Positions 35,190 through 45,344 of a stretch of 64,000 bases of DNA are shown piece by piece (position 1 is the first letter of the stretch; each line of letters opens with the position of its first letter). The notes beneath the pieces are model-generated. The model was not told the DNA's origin. It worked only from the letters and a program-made list of their open reading frames with translations, and did not search any database. Source of the stretch: Lachnospiraceae bacterium (GTDB lineage Bacteria; Bacillota; Clostridia; Lachnospirales; Lachnospiraceae); assembly GCA_017532145.1 (NCBI GenBank), contig JAFXJR010000046.1, positions 1 to 64,000 on the forward strand, written 5' to 3'. Position numbers and translations under genes: made by a program.

Positions 35190-36050
35190 CTATACCCCTT
35201 GCTTCACATCCCTGTGGTAAATTTTCAGTCCATAGTCTCCCTGATTTTCCAGCCGCCCATACAGCTCATTGGCCAGTGTAACGCTTCTGTGCTTTCCACC
35301 AGTACATCCAATTCCTACTACCAGCTGATTTTTTCCCTCCTTTACATAGTTGGGAATCAAAAAGCGAATCATTCCTTCCAGCCTGTCCAGAAATTCACCT
35401 GCCTCCGAAAATCCCATCACATACTCCTGTACTCCTTTGTCGTTTCCCGTCTGAGGACGAAGCTCGTCAATATAATAGGGATTAGGCAGAAAGCGAACAT
35501 CAAAAACCAAATCTACATCTGCAGGAATTCCATGCTTAAATCCAAAGGAAAGTATCGTTACCATCAGACTGTTATACTCCCTGTTATGAACAAAAATACG
35601 CTCAATTTCCCCCTTCAGCTCCCTCACCAGCAGGTTGGAGGTATCAACCACATAATCTGCACTGCTCTTAATCTCTCTTAGAATTTCTCTCTCCCTACAG
35701 ATACCTTCCTCCAATCTGCCTTGTGGAGAAAGAGGATGGACTCTTCTGGTTTCCTTGTACCGTTTCAGCAGTACCTGGTCGGATGCATCCATAAAAATAA
35801 TCTCATACTTATAATCTGTTTTCAACTTCTGCAATGCCTTACAGGCTTCTTCAAAGGGCTGATCTGCTCTTACATCCAGCCCCAGTGCCACCCTTCCCAG
35901 CTCCGAATTAGGTGCGGCTATCAGCTCTGCAAACTTTTCGATTAAAGGCACAGGAAGATTATCCACACAGTAAAATCCCGCATCCTCCAGCATCTTTAAT
36001 ACGGCACTCTTCCCTCCACCGCTCATCCCTGTCACGATTACGAATCTCAT
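35190..36050 (-). CDS. rapZ: RNase adapter / nucleotide-binding protein RapZ (YvcJ)
   Basis: This 286-residue P-loop protein is of the RapZ/YvcJ family, which in E. coli guides RNase E to the GlmZ small RNA and in B. subtilis binds GTP and ATP. Walker A is GMSGGGKSAVLKML near residue 8. The C-terminal RapZ domain shows VGIGCTGGKHRSVTLANEL and FDVRFLPNPYYIDELRP. It lies between murB and whiA in a tight minus-strand operon, which links envelope precursor synthesis to regulation. Confidence 0.96.
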   Translation of the reverse strand: MRFVIVTGMSGGGKSAVLKMLEDAGFYCVDNLPVPLIEKFAELIAAPNSELGRVALGLDVRADQPFEEACKALQKLKTDYKYEIIFMDASDQVLLKRYKETRRVHPLSPQGRLEEGICREREILREIKSSADYVVDTSNLLVRELKGEIERIFVHNREYNSLMVTILSFGFKHGIPADVDLVFDVRFLPNPYYIDELRPQTGNDKGVQEYVMGFSEAGEFLDRLEGMIRFLIPNYVKEGKNQLVVGIGCTGGKHRSVTLANELYGRLENQGDYGLKIYHRDVKQGV

Positions 36051-36074
36051 TTGTTCTTCCTCCGCCTATGTATC

Positions 36075-36986
36075 TTAAAATTCTCCTAAATAGATAACTT
36101 CCCTTTCCAGTGTAACACCAAATTTCGTCTTGACCCGCCGCTGTACCTCCTCTATGACTTCCCGAATATCGGCTGCTACTGCATTTCCTTTATTGATAAT
36201 AAATCCACAATGCTTCTCCGATACCTGGGCTCCACCTATACGAAAGCCCCTCAACCCTGCATCCATAATCAGCTTTCCTGCAAAATAGCCTTCCGGACGC
36301 TTAAAAGTACTTCCTGCACTGCCATATTCCAAAGGCTGCTTTTCCCGTCTTTTCTCGGTCAGCTCCTCCATCCTGCCCGTGATTTCTTCCCTGTCACCAT
36401 GAGCCAGTCGGAACATCACTTCCAACACGATAAAGGGTCTGTTTTTTATTACACTGGAACGGTAACCAAATTCCATAGTGGCATTATCCAGGACAAGTAT
36501 CTCTCCATCCCGGTTCATTACCTCTACCGTTTCCACGATTTGCTTCATTTCTCCGCCATAGGCTCCTGCATTCATGACGATTCCCCCGCCTACGGTACCT
36601 GGAATACCAGAGGCAAATTCCAGGCCTGTCAGTCCGCTGTCCCTGGCTACGATTGCCGTCTGGGACAGAAGAACGCCTGCCGGAACCTTCATCCGATCAT
36701 CCTCTACCTTTACACTACCCATAGTACTTTCCAGCTTAACGACGATTCCCTGATATCCCTTGTCACCTACCAGAAGATTGCTGCCGTTACCCAACAGGAA
36801 ATAATCCTGCTCCGTGCGTTGCAGAAAAGGGACCAGCTTCATCATCTGCTCCTTACTGGTAACTTTAAGCAGGCATCTTGCTTTTCCCCCTACCCGAAAG
36901 GTAGTATGTTTACTCATCGGCTCGTCAAATAAAATATTGTCCTCTGGTATTATTTCTTTTATATAATCATAAATTGAAGAGTTCAC
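36075..36986 (-). CDS. murB: UDP-N-acetylmuramate dehydrogenase
   Basis: This 303-residue FAD enzyme reduces UDP-GlcNAc-enolpyruvate to UDP-MurNAc in peptidoglycan synthesis. FAD-binding motifs are LLGNGSNLLVGDKGYQGIV and SGIPGTVGGGIVMNAGAYGG. SAGSTFKRPEG carries the catalytic Ser. This is the shorter type IIb form typical of Firmicutes. It starts with GTG 36986, with CAGGAG 6 nt upstream. It heads the murB-rapZ-whiA-crh operon. Confidence 0.96.
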   Translation of the reverse strand: MNSSIYDYIKEIIPEDNILFDEPMSKHTTFRVGGKARCLLKVTSKEQMMKLVPFLQRTEQDYFLLGNGSNLLVGDKGYQGIVVKLESTMGSVKVEDDRMKVPAGVLLSQTAIVARDSGLTGLEFASGIPGTVGGGIVMNAGAYGGEMKQIVETVEVMNRDGEILVLDNATMEFGYRSSVIKNRPFIVLEVMFRLAHGDREEITGRMEELTEKRREKQPLEYGSAGSTFKRPEGYFAGKLIMDAGLRGFRIGGAQVSEKHCGFIINKGNAVAADIREVIEEVQRRVKTKFGVTLEREVIYLGEF

Positions 36987-37007
36987 CTTTGGCTCCTGTC
37001 CGTTTTA

Positions 37008-37078
37008 TATGATGTTGAGGTCAAAAGGTAGCAAGCAACCTTGTATTGGCTTTATAACCTTTTGACCCTAGTACATCA
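37008..37078. repeat. Family B element, short copy B3
   Basis: It has the family B termini (TATGATGTTGAGGTCAAAAGG and CCTTTTGACCCTAGTACATC, with minor changes) with only about 30 bp between them. It looks like an internally deleted copy. Confidence 0.75.
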
Positions 37079-37230
37079 AATAATTAATCACTGATACCTT
37101 GGCTGAGGCGTGGTTTTCAGCGTGCATAGCAAAAAACGCAGGCATAGTGGTGCTACGCTGAGGCTTTTGCTGTATGCCTGGGAAAGCACAGACTAGTCAA
37201 TAGGCAATTAATTAATATTTGGTGTACTAG
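37069..37230. repeat. Inverted-repeat element E between two family B copies
   Basis: CTAGTACATCAAATAATTAAT at the left is the near reverse complement of TTAATATTTGGTGTACTAG at the right. It is about 162 bp, with no coding frame. It overlaps the end of B3 by a few bases. With B3 and B2 it fills the 491-bp gap between murB and glcK, and no gene or promoter is recognisable there. Confidence 0.65.
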
Positions 37231-37238
37231 TATCTTTA

Positions 37239-37436
37239 TATGATGTTGGGGGCAAAAGCATTTGACCCCTTGATGCTTACAGCTTTCTTCGCGTTTCACG
37301 CTCACAAAATCCTAAAAGCATTCCAAATCTACACATTTTTCTGCGAAAAATGGCTACTTTCTCATGTTTTGTGGGTCCCAAGGTCATCTATTTTCATGCA
37401 AGCAAGAAAATAGATGACCTTTTGACCCTAGCATCT
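37239..37436. repeat. Family B inverted-repeat element, copy B2
   Basis: It is nearly identical to B1 over its length, including the internal hairpin (GGTCATCTATTTTCATGC side) and the CTTCGCGTTTCACGCTCAC block. The right terminus reads TAGCATCTTTAT, slightly degenerate. Confidence 0.9.
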
Positions 37437-37477
37437 TTATATTATGGTATGCAGAAAACTGGCCAGCTATTCCCAGC

Positions 37478-38422
37478 TTACTCCATCATCAGCTTTGCTG
37501 CACCAAAAATTCCTGCATCATTTCCCAGTGTAGCAAGAGCCAGTCTGGCATCTTTACAACCACTGAACACTGTTTTTTCAAAATAGGGTCTGATATAATC
37601 AAAGAGAATCTCACCTGCTTTGGAAACACCACCACCGATAACAATTATCTCCGGATTTACAATTCCTGCAATCACCCCCAATGCCTTTCCCAGATATTCT
37701 CCAAACTGCTCTGCTACCTGGACAGCCAGTGCATCCCCTGCCTTTACTGCATCAAAAACAGCCTTGGCAGATAGCTTTTCTATAGGAATATTCCTTAACG
37801 TACTTGCCTGATTCGATGTCTTTAATGCCCGTTTAGCCAGTCTTACCACTCCGGTAGCTGAAGCATACTGCTCTAAACACCCCAGATTTTTGCAACCACA
37901 AGCTTCTTCCTCATTATCTTCCACATGAATATGACCGATTTCTCCTCCGGCTCCAATCGCTCCTGTCAGCATGGCGCCATTTACAATAATGCCTCCGCCT
38001 ACACCGGTTCCCAGGGTAACTGCTACCAGATTCTTGCAGCCCTGACCACCACCCTTCCACATTTCTCCTAAAGCAGCTACATTGGCATCATTACCTGCTT
38101 TTACCGGCAGTCCCAGCAGTCCAGACAGCGTATCAGGAATACTAAAGGTTCCCCAGCCCAGATTCACTGCACCATGAACCACACCTTCTGCATCAATAGC
38201 TCCCGGAGCCCCCAGCCCCACACCGGTTACTTCTTCCTTGTCTATCTTTTTTTGTGCCAGCTTTTCCTGAATGCTCTTGGCAATATCAGGCAAGATGTTT
38301 TCTCCTCCGTTCTCTGTACGGGTTTTCAGTTCCCACTTTTCTAGTACATTGCCTTCCTTATCGAACAAGCCCATCTTTACCGTGGTTCCGCCTACATCTA
38401 CACCAACTACATAGTTCTTCAT
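37478..38422 (-). CDS. glcK: ROK family glucokinase
   Basis: This 314-residue sugar kinase phosphorylates glucose using ATP. The phosphate-binding motif GVDVGGTTVKMGLFD is at the N terminus. LGLPVKAGNDANVAALGE and TLGTGVGGGIIVNG are typical of ROK glucokinases. The zinc-binding cluster is CGCKNLGCLEQYAS. ATG 38422 is chosen with GGGAGAGG upstream, because longer frames run into hprK. It starts 40 bp after hprK, an operon that fits carbon-catabolite control. ROK members can also act on other hexoses. Confidence 0.93.
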   Translation of the reverse strand: MKNYVVGVDVGGTTVKMGLFDKEGNVLEKWELKTRTENGGENILPDIAKSIQEKLAQKKIDKEEVTGVGLGAPGAIDAEGVVHGAVNLGWGTFSIPDTLSGLLGLPVKAGNDANVAALGEMWKGGGQGCKNLVAVTLGTGVGGGIIVNGAMLTGAIGAGGEIGHIHVEDNEEEACGCKNLGCLEQYASATGVVRLAKRALKTSNQASTLRNIPIEKLSAKAVFDAVKAGDALAVQVAEQFGEYLGKALGVIAGIVNPEIIVIGGGVSKAGEILFDYIRPYFEKTVFSGCKDARLALATLGNDAGIFGAAKLMME

Positions 38423-38462
38423 CTGTCCTCTCCCTTTCCCTGTCCTTCTATTTTTATGAGAA

Positions 38463-39401
38463 TTAGTCGTCTTCCTCTCTCCGCCTTGCCAAAGAATTCT
38501 GCACACGGGTATACAGCTCCTGTGCTGCATTGTAGCCCATCTTCTTCTGTCGGTGGTTAACAGCTGCTGATTCACAGATAATCGCCAGATTTCTGCCTGG
38601 TCGAATCGGGATATTATGGCAGACTACCTTGTTACCCAGATACTCTGTATACTCTTCTTCCAATCCCAGTCGGTCATACTCCTTATCCTTGTCCCAATCT
38701 TCCAGCCGGATAACTAAATCAATGCTTTGAGTATCCTTTACACTGGATACACCATACAGCGTCTTAACATCCACAATTCCAATGCCTCTTAGTTCAATAA
38801 AATGCTTGGTAATATCCGGAGCAGAGCCGATAAGAGTATCATCACTGACTTTACGAATCTCCACCACATCATCCGTTACCAGACGGTGTCCTCTACGAAT
38901 CAGCTCCAAAGCTGCTTCCGACTTACCGATACCACTTTCTCCTGTAATCAGTACACCTTCTCCATATACATCTACCAATACTCCATGAACAGAAATACAA
39001 GGTGCCAGCTTTACATTAAGCCAGCGGATAATTTCTGCAGTAAAGGCTGAGGTTGCCTTTTTCGTCATCAGCAAAGGAACCTTATGCTCTATCGCTATCT
39101 CCAAAAACAGACTATCCGGCTGCAGTTCTCGGCAAAATACAATTACCGGTATATCATAGGAAAGCAGCTTACTGTAAATTTCACGCTTTCTCTTCTCATC
39201 CAGTCCCTGCATATAGGTATATTCTACAAATCCAATAATTTGCAGACGGGTCTCTTCAAAATGCTCAAAGTAACCTGCCATCTGCAGAGCTGGCCGATTA
39301 ATATCCGGCTGCGTCACCTTCACCTTGGTAATATCCAACTCCGGTGTAAGATTTTGCAGCTTCATTTTTTCGATAATATCTTTTAAATTCACACTTGCCA
39401 C
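38463..39401 (-). CDS. hprK: HPr kinase/phosphorylase
   Basis: This 312-residue bifunctional enzyme phosphorylates and dephosphorylates Ser46 of HPr and Crh according to glycolytic state. The N-terminal domain spans about 1-130. Walker A GESGIGKS is at residues 154-161. The family signature ELRGIGIVDVKTLYG lies near residue 205. Together with the Crh-like protein at 33974 and glucokinase next to it, this supports a CcpA-type catabolite control system. The ATG at 39401 follows GAAGGAGGGTACGCC. Confidence 0.96.
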   Translation of the reverse strand: MASVNLKDIIEKMKLQNLTPELDITKVKVTQPDINRPALQMAGYFEHFEETRLQIIGFVEYTYMQGLDEKRKREIYSKLLSYDIPVIVFCRELQPDSLFLEIAIEHKVPLLMTKKATSAFTAEIIRWLNVKLAPCISVHGVLVDVYGEGVLITGESGIGKSEAALELIRRGHRLVTDDVVEIRKVSDDTLIGSAPDITKHFIELRGIGIVDVKTLYGVSSVKDTQSIDLVIRLEDWDKDKEYDRLGLEEEYTEYLGNKVVCHNIPIRPGRNLAIICESAAVNHRQKKMGYNAAQELYTRVQNSLARRREEDD

Positions 39402-39432
39402 AGGCGTACCCTCCTTCTTTTTTCTTTTATTC

Positions 39433-39518
39433 GTAACTGTTCAGTACCCTCACCCTTATGATGCAGCTACGTTTTCCTATAGTCAGTACAGCAAGTGTGC
39501 CGACTGCTGAATAGTTAC
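39433..39518. repeat. Family A inverted-repeat element, copy A6
   Basis: It begins GTAACTGTTCAGTACCCTCA and ends CTGAATAGTTAC, with GTTTTCCTATAG and AGCAAGTGTGC inside. It sits between hprK and the radical SAM gene. Confidence 0.8.
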
Positions 39519-39630
39519 TTTTATTCCTTATCCACAACCACCGCTAAATCCTCTGCTATCCATATCTATGCCAATTATAGCAAATAGTGGACACTACAGC
39601 AACCGTTAGTTTTCTCCCCAACTGCCGATT

Positions 39631-40500
39631 CTATAATCTGCGGTATACCTCCTGCTTAAAGGCCATACTTTCCTTAACCTTCTTCACCTGTTCCAGCAAA
39701 AGCCTTCGGTCCTGATTTAAGGTACCTCGCAGAGAGACATAGTTAGAAGCGTGATTAGCCCGAAAGACGGTTCCTTCTGCATCCACTCTTTGCAGAAACA
39801 GCTCCATCTCCTCCATCACTTCTTCCGGCTCCAGCAACAGAAAATCTCCTCTTTCCACCAAACGGCAAATAGGAGCCGGTTCTTCCAACATCAGGGTGAG
39901 AAATCCCAAATAGTCCGGCTTCATTTGACTGATTAAATCTGCCGATGCCAAAGCATGCTCTCTATGTCTTTCTTTTCCGCCCAACCCTGAAATCAGAGTG
40001 ACAGAGGTTTGGAAACCACACTCCTTTGCCTGAATCCCTGCTGCCTGAATCTGACTGCTATCCACCCCTTTTCCCATTTGATGCAGCACGATGTCGTCTC
40101 CAGATTCTGCACCGATGTACAACAGCTTAAGTCCGGCCTTACTTATTTTGTACAACTCCTCCCGGGACTTTTCCAAAATATCCTGAGCAGTGGCATAGGC
40201 GGAAACCCGCTCCACCCAAGGCATCTGCTCCTTAATATAAGACAGAATCTCTAACATTTGGCTTGTAGGCAGACATAAAGCATCTCCATCAGCCAGAAAA
40301 ACCTTTCGGACAGCCACTCCATACTGTCTGGCCGCCTCCTGCAGCTCCTCCTTAATTTCCTCCATCTCCCGTACTCTGAACTGCTTTTGCCTGTACATAT
40401 TGCAGAACAGACAGGTATTATGTGCACAGCCTATTGTTACCTGAATAATATAACTATAGGCTTCACTGGGCGGTCGATAAACGATTCCTTCATATTTCAT
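39631..40500 (-). CDS. Radical SAM protein
   Basis: This 289-residue protein carries a radical SAM core. The 4Fe-4S/SAM motif is CAHNTCLFC (CxxxxCxxC) at about residues 25-33. Other marks are FLADGDALCLPT and YIGAESGDDIVL, which resemble Elp3/YgiQ-type radical SAM enzymes. The reaction and substrate are unknown. AAGGAG lies 11 nt upstream of the ATG. The CxxxxC spacing instead of the canonical CxxxC is noted, and similar spacing is seen in related uncharacterised Clostridial proteins. Confidence 0.85.
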   Translation of the reverse strand: MKYEGIVYRPPSEAYSYIIQVTIGCAHNTCLFCNMYRQKQFRVREMEEIKEELQEAARQYGVAVRKVFLADGDALCLPTSQMLEILSYIKEQMPWVERVSAYATAQDILEKSREELYKISKAGLKLLYIGAESGDDIVLHQMGKGVDSSQIQAAGIQAKECGFQTSVTLISGLGGKERHREHALASADLISQMKPDYLGFLTLMLEEPAPICRLVERGDFLLLEPEEVMEEMELFLQRVDAEGTVFRANHASNYVSLRGTLNQDRRLLLEQVKKVKESMAFKQEVYRRL

Positions 40501-40602
40501 TTCTTACTCTGCTCCTTCCTTAGTACATCGAATATTCATTATTCTATGTACTTAACCTTTTGAGATTATCTTCACTCTATCTGTATCCCCACTTGCCAAG
40601 CT

Positions 40603-42450
40603 TCAATCCATTTCTTCTTTTTGGTGAAAAAACTGATAGATTCCCTCTGCTACAGACAGGGGAATCTCTGGCAGCTGTGCAAGGGTTTCCACCTTGGCCT
40701 GTCGAATTTCTTCTATGGATTGAAACCTTCTCATCAACGCTTTTCTTCTGGCAGGTCCTATACTCGGAATATCATCCAGTACCGATTTTACCTGAGTTTT
40801 ACCACGCAGAGAACGGTGATACTCTATGGCAAAACGATGGGCTTCATCCTGTATTCTGGTAATCAGCTTAAAGCCTTCTGAATGGCTGTCTATGAAAATC
40901 TCCTGATTATGGTAATACAGACCTCTGGTTCGATGATTGTCATCCTTTACCATACCACACACCGGAATGGAAAGGTTTAACTCCTTTAATACCTGCTGTG
41001 CAATATTCACCTGTCCCCTACCTCCATCCATCAGAATCAAATCAGGTAATCGGGTAAAGCTGTCAAATTCTTTTTTCTCCTCTATCCTATGCAAAAACCG
41101 TCGGGTGAGTACTTCTCTCATACAGGCATAGTCGTCGGGACCGGATACCGTTTTGATTTTAAATTTACGGTAGTCGCTACGTTTGGGTTTTCCCTTTTCA
41201 TAGACCACCATGGAGCCTACATTGGCAAAACCACTGATATTAGAAATATCATAGGCTTCCATTCTGTGAATTTCCTCCATACCAAGCAAAGCGGCAATCT
41301 CCCTGACGGCACCAATGGTACGCCCCTCCTCACGCCTGATTTTTTCTCTATCCTGACTGAGTACCAAAGCAGCATTTTTGGCAGCCAGCTCTACCAGTTT
41401 CTCCTTTGTACCCTTTCTGGGTACACGAATATAGACTCGACTTCCCTTTCTGGCAGACAGCCATTTTTCCAGAATCTCCACATCCTCAATCTCCTCCTGC
41501 AGCATCAGTTCTCTGGGAATAAAAGGCGTACCGGCATAAAACTGCTTGACAAAGTCTAATAACACCTGTGCCTGTTCCCATCCCCCTATATGCGTCATAT
41601 AAAAATGCTCCCGACCAATCAGCTTTCCATTTCTGACGAAAAACACCTGAACCACCGCATCATTTTCATCCAATGCCAGTGCAATAATATCCTTATCCTC
41701 TCCGTTGCTGTCTGTCATCTTTTGCTTTTGTGCCACCTGCCTTACACTATTACACAACTCTCTATAGCGAATAGCCTCCTCAAATTCCATCTTTTCGGAA
41801 GCCTCCTGCATCTTCTTTTCCAGTTCCTTCAGAACAGAAGCATAGTTTCCACTCAGAAAGTCCAGTGCCTGTTCTATCCGTTTTCCATACTCTTTCTGAG
41901 AAAGATAGCCCTGACAGGGAGCCATACACTGCTTCATATGATAGTTGAGGCAGGGACGGGCCTTTCCCTCATCTTTGGGCAAATTCCTGCTGCAGGTACG
42001 CAGCTGATACAGCTTATTAATCAGATCGATGGTATCCTTTACTGCTGCTGCACTGGTAAAGGGTCCAAAGTAGCGGGAACGATCCTTTTTCATCTCCCGG
42101 GAAAACAAAACTCTGGGATAGGGGTCTGCTACTGTCACCTTAATATAAGGATAGGTTTTATCATCCTTTAACATGGTATTATACCGGGGACTGTATTCCT
42201 TAATTAAATTATTTTCCAGTACCAGTGCCTCCAACTCCGAATCGGTAATAATATAGTCGAATCGGGAAATCTGAGTCACCATCTTGTCAATCTGAGGTCC
42301 TCGTCCTATGTTTTTTCTAAAATATGAACGTACACGGTTATGGAGATTAACAGCCTTTCCCACATAGATAATCGTATCGTTATCGTCATGCATCATATAT
42401 ACACCGGGCTTAGCCGGCAGCTTTTTTAATTCTTCCTGAACATCAAACAT
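40603..42450 (-). CDS. uvrC: Excinuclease ABC subunit UvrC
   Basis: This 615-residue nuclease makes both incisions in nucleotide excision repair. The GIY-YIG domain starts with [20 protein letters not shown] near residue 13. A UVR motif ([14 protein letters not shown]) is near residue 205. The RNase H-like C-terminal nuclease domain includes [11 protein letters not shown] and [18 protein letters not shown]-terminal helix-hairpin-helix region contains [17 protein letters not shown] 42450 is chosen because the ftsH terminator lies between it and the longer frame start at 42540. Confidence 0.96.
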   Translation of the reverse strand: MFDVQEELKKLPAKPGVYMMHDDNDTIIYVGKAVNLHNRVRSYFRKNIGRGPQIDKMVTQISRFDYIITDSELEALVLENNLIKEYSPRYNTMLKDDKTYPYIKVTVADPYPRVLFSREMKKDRSRYFGPFTSAAAVKDTIDLINKLYQLRTCSRNLPKDEGKARPCLNYHMKQCMAPCQGYLSQKEYGKRIEQALDFLSGNYASVLKELEKKMQEASEKMEFEEAIRYRELCNSVRQVAQKQKMTDSNGEDKDIIALALDENDAVVQVFFVRNGKLIGREHFYMTHIGGWEQAQVLLDFVKQFYAGTPFIPRELMLQEEIEDVEILEKWLSARKGSRVYIRVPRKGTKEKLVELAAKNAALVLSQDREKIRREEGRTIGAVREIAALLGMEEIHRMEAYDISNISGFANVGSMVVYEKGKPKRSDYRKFKIKTVSGPDDYACMREVLTRRFLHRIEEKKEFDSFTRLPDLILMDGGRGQVNIAQQVLKELNLSIPVCGMVKDDNHRTRGLYYHNQEIFIDSHSEGFKLITRIQDEAHRFAIEYHRSLRGKTQVKSVLDDIPSIGPARRKALMRRFQSIEEIRQAKVETLAQLPEIPLSVAEGIYQFFHQKEEMD

Positions 42451-42478
42451 CTTTCTTTCCCTATTGCTAAATATTGGA

Positions 42479-42506
42479 AAAAGAGGCTCCTCCAGAAGCC
42501 TCTTTT
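42479..42506 (-). terminator. Rho-independent terminator after ftsH
   Basis: AAAAGAGGCT pairs with AGCCTCTTTT around an 8-nt loop, with TTTTCC following on the minus strand. It lies just upstream of the uvrC start. Confidence 0.85.
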
Positions 42507-42557
42507 GAGCTGTTGCTTTCCCTTTCATTATTACTTTCACTTACTGCCAGCAAATGC

Positions 42558-44834
42558 TTACTCCATTCTGACATGAGAAAAACGTCCCACTGGACCCGTT
42601 CCCTGCCCCCCCGTATCCTGTTCATCATCCTCTTCTCCGTCTTTATCCGGATTTTCAGAGGTATTCTTCTCTGTGATACGGTTTATCCCATCCTGCCGGT
42701 CTGTACTGCTCTCTGTTACCAGAACTTGATGGAATAAAGTGGAAGAAGGATTTTTCGTTGTGTTTTCTTCTGGTAAAACCAATGAAGCATCTGCTATCTT
42801 GTCAGCTTCTGCAGTAGTGTCTTCCTCTGACAAAACTGATGAAGCTTGGGGCCTTTTATCCGGTCCTGCTGCGGTATCTTCCTGAGACTCCGGTATTCCC
42901 TTTTCCTCCCGGAAAATTTTCATAAACTCCTTACCGGTAATCGTTTCCTTTTCAATTAAATGGGCAGCCAGCTTATCCATTAAGGCTCTATTTTCTGAAA
43001 GGAGCTGCTTGGCTTCTTCATAGCATTCCTTTAAAATCCTCATTACCTCTGTATCCACATCGGCTGCCGTCACATCGCTGCAGTTCATTCGAGACCCGCC
43101 TCCCAAATACTCATTTTCTATCGTTGCCAATCCCATCAAACCAAACTTGTCACTCATCCCAAATCTGGTTACCATGTTTTTAGCAATATTGGTGGCCTTC
43201 TCAATATCGTTGGCTGCCCCGGTAGTTACGGTATCAAATACCAGCTCTTCTGCGGCTCTTCCCCCCAGATAACCCACCAACATATCATGCAGCTCTGCCT
43301 TGGTATTCAGATATTTCTCTTCCTCCGGTACCTGCATTACATAGCCTAAAGCTCCCATCGTTCTGGGAACAATGGTAATCTTCTGTACCGGCTCGGAATT
43401 TTTTTGCAAGGCACTTAACAAAGCGTAACCTACCTCATGATAGGACACAATTTTTCGCTCCTCCTTGCTCATAATCCGATCCTTCTTTTCTTTCCCTACC
43501 AGCACCTGCTCCACTGCCTCAAACAAATCCTGCTGACAAACAAATTCTCTGCCCTTTTGTACGGCATTAATGGCAGCCTCATTAATCATATTCGCCAAAT
43601 CGGCTCCTACTGCACCACTGGTAGCCAGAGCAATGGCATCCAAATCCACACTATCATCCATTAACACATCCTTGGCATGTACCTTTAAAATCTCCACCCG
43701 TCCCTTTAAATCAGGCTTATCTACAATAATTCTTCTGTCAAAGCGTCCGGGACGCAGTAAAGCCTTATCCAGAATCTCCGGACGATTGGTTGCTCCCAGA
43801 ATCAGAATTCCCTTAGAAGTATCAAAACCATCCATTTCCGACAAAAGCTGATTCAGTGTCTGCTCTCTTTCTTCGTTACCTCCTCCATACTTGGAGTCAC
43901 GGCTACGTCCTATCGCATCTATTTCGTCAATAAAAATAATACAAGGGGCATTTTTGGTAGCATCCTTAAACAAGTCCCTTACTCTGGAGGCTCCCACACC
44001 TACATATAACTCAATAAAATCGGAGCCTGCCAGAGAGAAAAAAGGTACATTAGCTTCTCCTGCCACTGCCTTTGCCAACAGTGTCTTTCCTGTACCGGGA
44101 GGTCCTACCAGCAAAGCTCCCTTCGGCAGCTTTGCACCAATTTTAGAATACTTTCCGGGATTATGGAGGAAATCCACCACTTCCTGCAGGGACTCCTTGG
44201 CCTCATCCTCTCCTGCCACATCCTGGAAGGTTACACCAGTCTCTTTTTCTACATATACCTTGGCATTACTTTTCCCTACTCCCATAACGCCTCCGCCGCC
44301 TTTAGAAATCTTACGGAACAGAAAGCTTAACAGTACCCACATCAACAGAATAGGCAGAATGTAAGTCAGCAGAATGGAGAGTATCATCCCCGAACCGTCA
44401 GGCACTGTACCTTTTACCTCTACTCCCTGATCCAACAGACGTTGTATCAGCGTTTCATCGGCAACCCTTCCTGTATAATAGATGTTTACTGCATTGGGAT
44501 AGAGTATTCTCATCTCTTCATTCGTTTTCGGATGAATGACAATGCGGTCGTTCTCAATAACTACCCTTTCTACCTCTCCCTTTTCTACTTTCTCAATAAA
44601 CTCTGTGTAGCTAATCTCAATCTCCTGCCCTCCGGTCATCAGCTTCATCAAATAACTCATACATAAAAGAGTAATCAGGGCTGCTGCCAACAGAAGAAAG
44701 AAACTTTGCTTTTTGGGATCGTCTCCGTTGTTTTTTCCCGGTCCTCCCTTGCCATTGTTATTCTGATTACTACCACGATTGCCATTTTGATGACCTCCGC
44801 CGTCGTATTGGTTTAAATTGTTATTATTTTCCAT
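42558..44834 (-). CDS. ftsH: ATP-dependent membrane protease FtsH with altered zinc motif
   Basis: This 758-residue AAA protease has an Asn/Gly-rich N-terminal stretch and two transmembrane segments (about 45-65 and 150-172). The AAA module has Walker A GPPGTGKT (244-251), Walker B IIFIDEID and the second-region motif [21 protein letters not shown]. The peptidase motif reads HEVGY at 466-470, so the second zinc histidine of HEXXH is replaced by Tyr. The third ligand Asp in [12 protein letters not shown] is kept. A C-terminal acidic tail of about 115 residues with imperfect repeats is longer than usual. ATG 44834 has AGGAG 5 nt upstream. Proteolysis may be impaired, while ATPase activity should persist. 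Confidence 0.95.
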   Translation of the reverse strand: MENNNNLNQYDGGGHQNGNRGSNQNNNGKGGPGKNNGDDPKKQSFFLLLAAALITLLCMSYLMKLMTGGQEIEISYTEFIEKVEKGEVERVVIENDRIVIHPKTNEEMRILYPNAVNIYYTGRVADETLIQRLLDQGVEVKGTVPDGSGMILSILLTYILPILLMWVLLSFLFRKISKGGGGVMGVGKSNAKVYVEKETGVTFQDVAGEDEAKESLQEVVDFLHNPGKYSKIGAKLPKGALLVGPPGTGKTLLAKAVAGEANVPFFSLAGSDFIELYVGVGASRVRDLFKDATKNAPCIIFIDEIDAIGRSRDSKYGGGNEEREQTLNQLLSEMDGFDTSKGILILGATNRPEILDKALLRPGRFDRRIIVDKPDLKGRVEILKVHAKDVLMDDSVDLDAIALATSGAVGADLANMINEAAINAVQKGREFVCQQDLFEAVEQVLVGKEKKDRIMSKEERKIVSYHEVGYALLSALQKNSEPVQKITIVPRTMGALGYVMQVPEEEKYLNTKAELHDMLVGYLGGRAAEELVFDTVTTGAANDIEKATNIAKNMVTRFGMSDKFGLMGLATIENEYLGGGSRMNCSDVTAADVDTEVMRILKECYEEAKQLLSENRALMDKLAAHLIEKETITGKEFMKIFREEKGIPESQEDTAAGPDKRPQASSVLSEEDTTAEADKIADASLVLPEENTTKNPSSTLFHQVLVTESSTDRQDGINRITEKNTSENPDKDGEEDDEQDTGGQGTGPVGRFSHVRME

Positions 44835-44910
44835 AATCACTCCTGTATTAAAATACTTTTACTTCCTAACCCTGCAGTGCTGTCTGTCTTTTAGTCAGAC
44901 CATATTTTCC

Positions 44911-44939
44911 ATTATAAAGATTGGCATTTGAGAAATCAA
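44911..44939 (-). promoter_or_regulatory. Sigma-A promoter of ftsH
   Basis: TTGATT, a 17-nt spacer and a consensus TATAAT lie on the minus strand about 75 nt upstream of ftsH. Confidence 0.7.
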
Positions 44940-45083
44940 CAATTTAATCATGAAAATGTTATTTCATATTATAAAAGATTTGTAAATTTTTTATAATAAA
45001 GTAGTAGATTTTCACTTTCCTCCATTGTATAATACTTAAGTTCTTTCGATGTTATTCATCTGACAGACAAAAGTATGCTGTCT

Positions 45084-45173
45084 GTAGCTATTCAGCAGGT
45101 CTGCACACTTGCTGTGCTGACCGTAGGAAAACGTAGCGGTAACGGCATGATAGTGAGAGTACTGAACAGTTAC
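45084..45173. repeat. Family A inverted-repeat element, copy A7
   Basis: It begins GTAGCTATTCAGCAGGTCTG and ends GTACTGAACAGTTAC, in the orientation opposite to A1-A3. GCACACTTGCTGTGCTGAC and GTAGGAAAACGTAG match the other copies in reverse complement. Confidence 0.8.
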
Positions 45174-45227
45174 TGCTATCTTTAAGCTCTATATTGCAAC
45201 AGGTATATCACGGAGTCGGTTTGAAAC

Positions 45228-45330
45228 TTTTCAGTGCAGAATTTGAATGTTTTTAGGATTTTGTGAGCGGGAAACGTGAAGAAATCTTTAAGCATCACAG
45301 GGCAAATGCTTTTGCCCCCAACATCTTACA
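45228..45330. repeat. Family B element, truncated and inverted copy B4
   Basis: In reverse orientation it matches the left half of B1/B2: TTTTAGGATTTTGTGAGCG, AAACGTGAAGAAA, AAGCATCA, then GCTTTTGCCCCCAACATC. The hairpin half is missing. It lies directly upstream of the DUF1846 RBS. Together with A7 it fills much of the 510-bp gap upstream of that gene. Confidence 0.75.
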
Positions 45331-45344
45331 CAATAGAGGAATAA

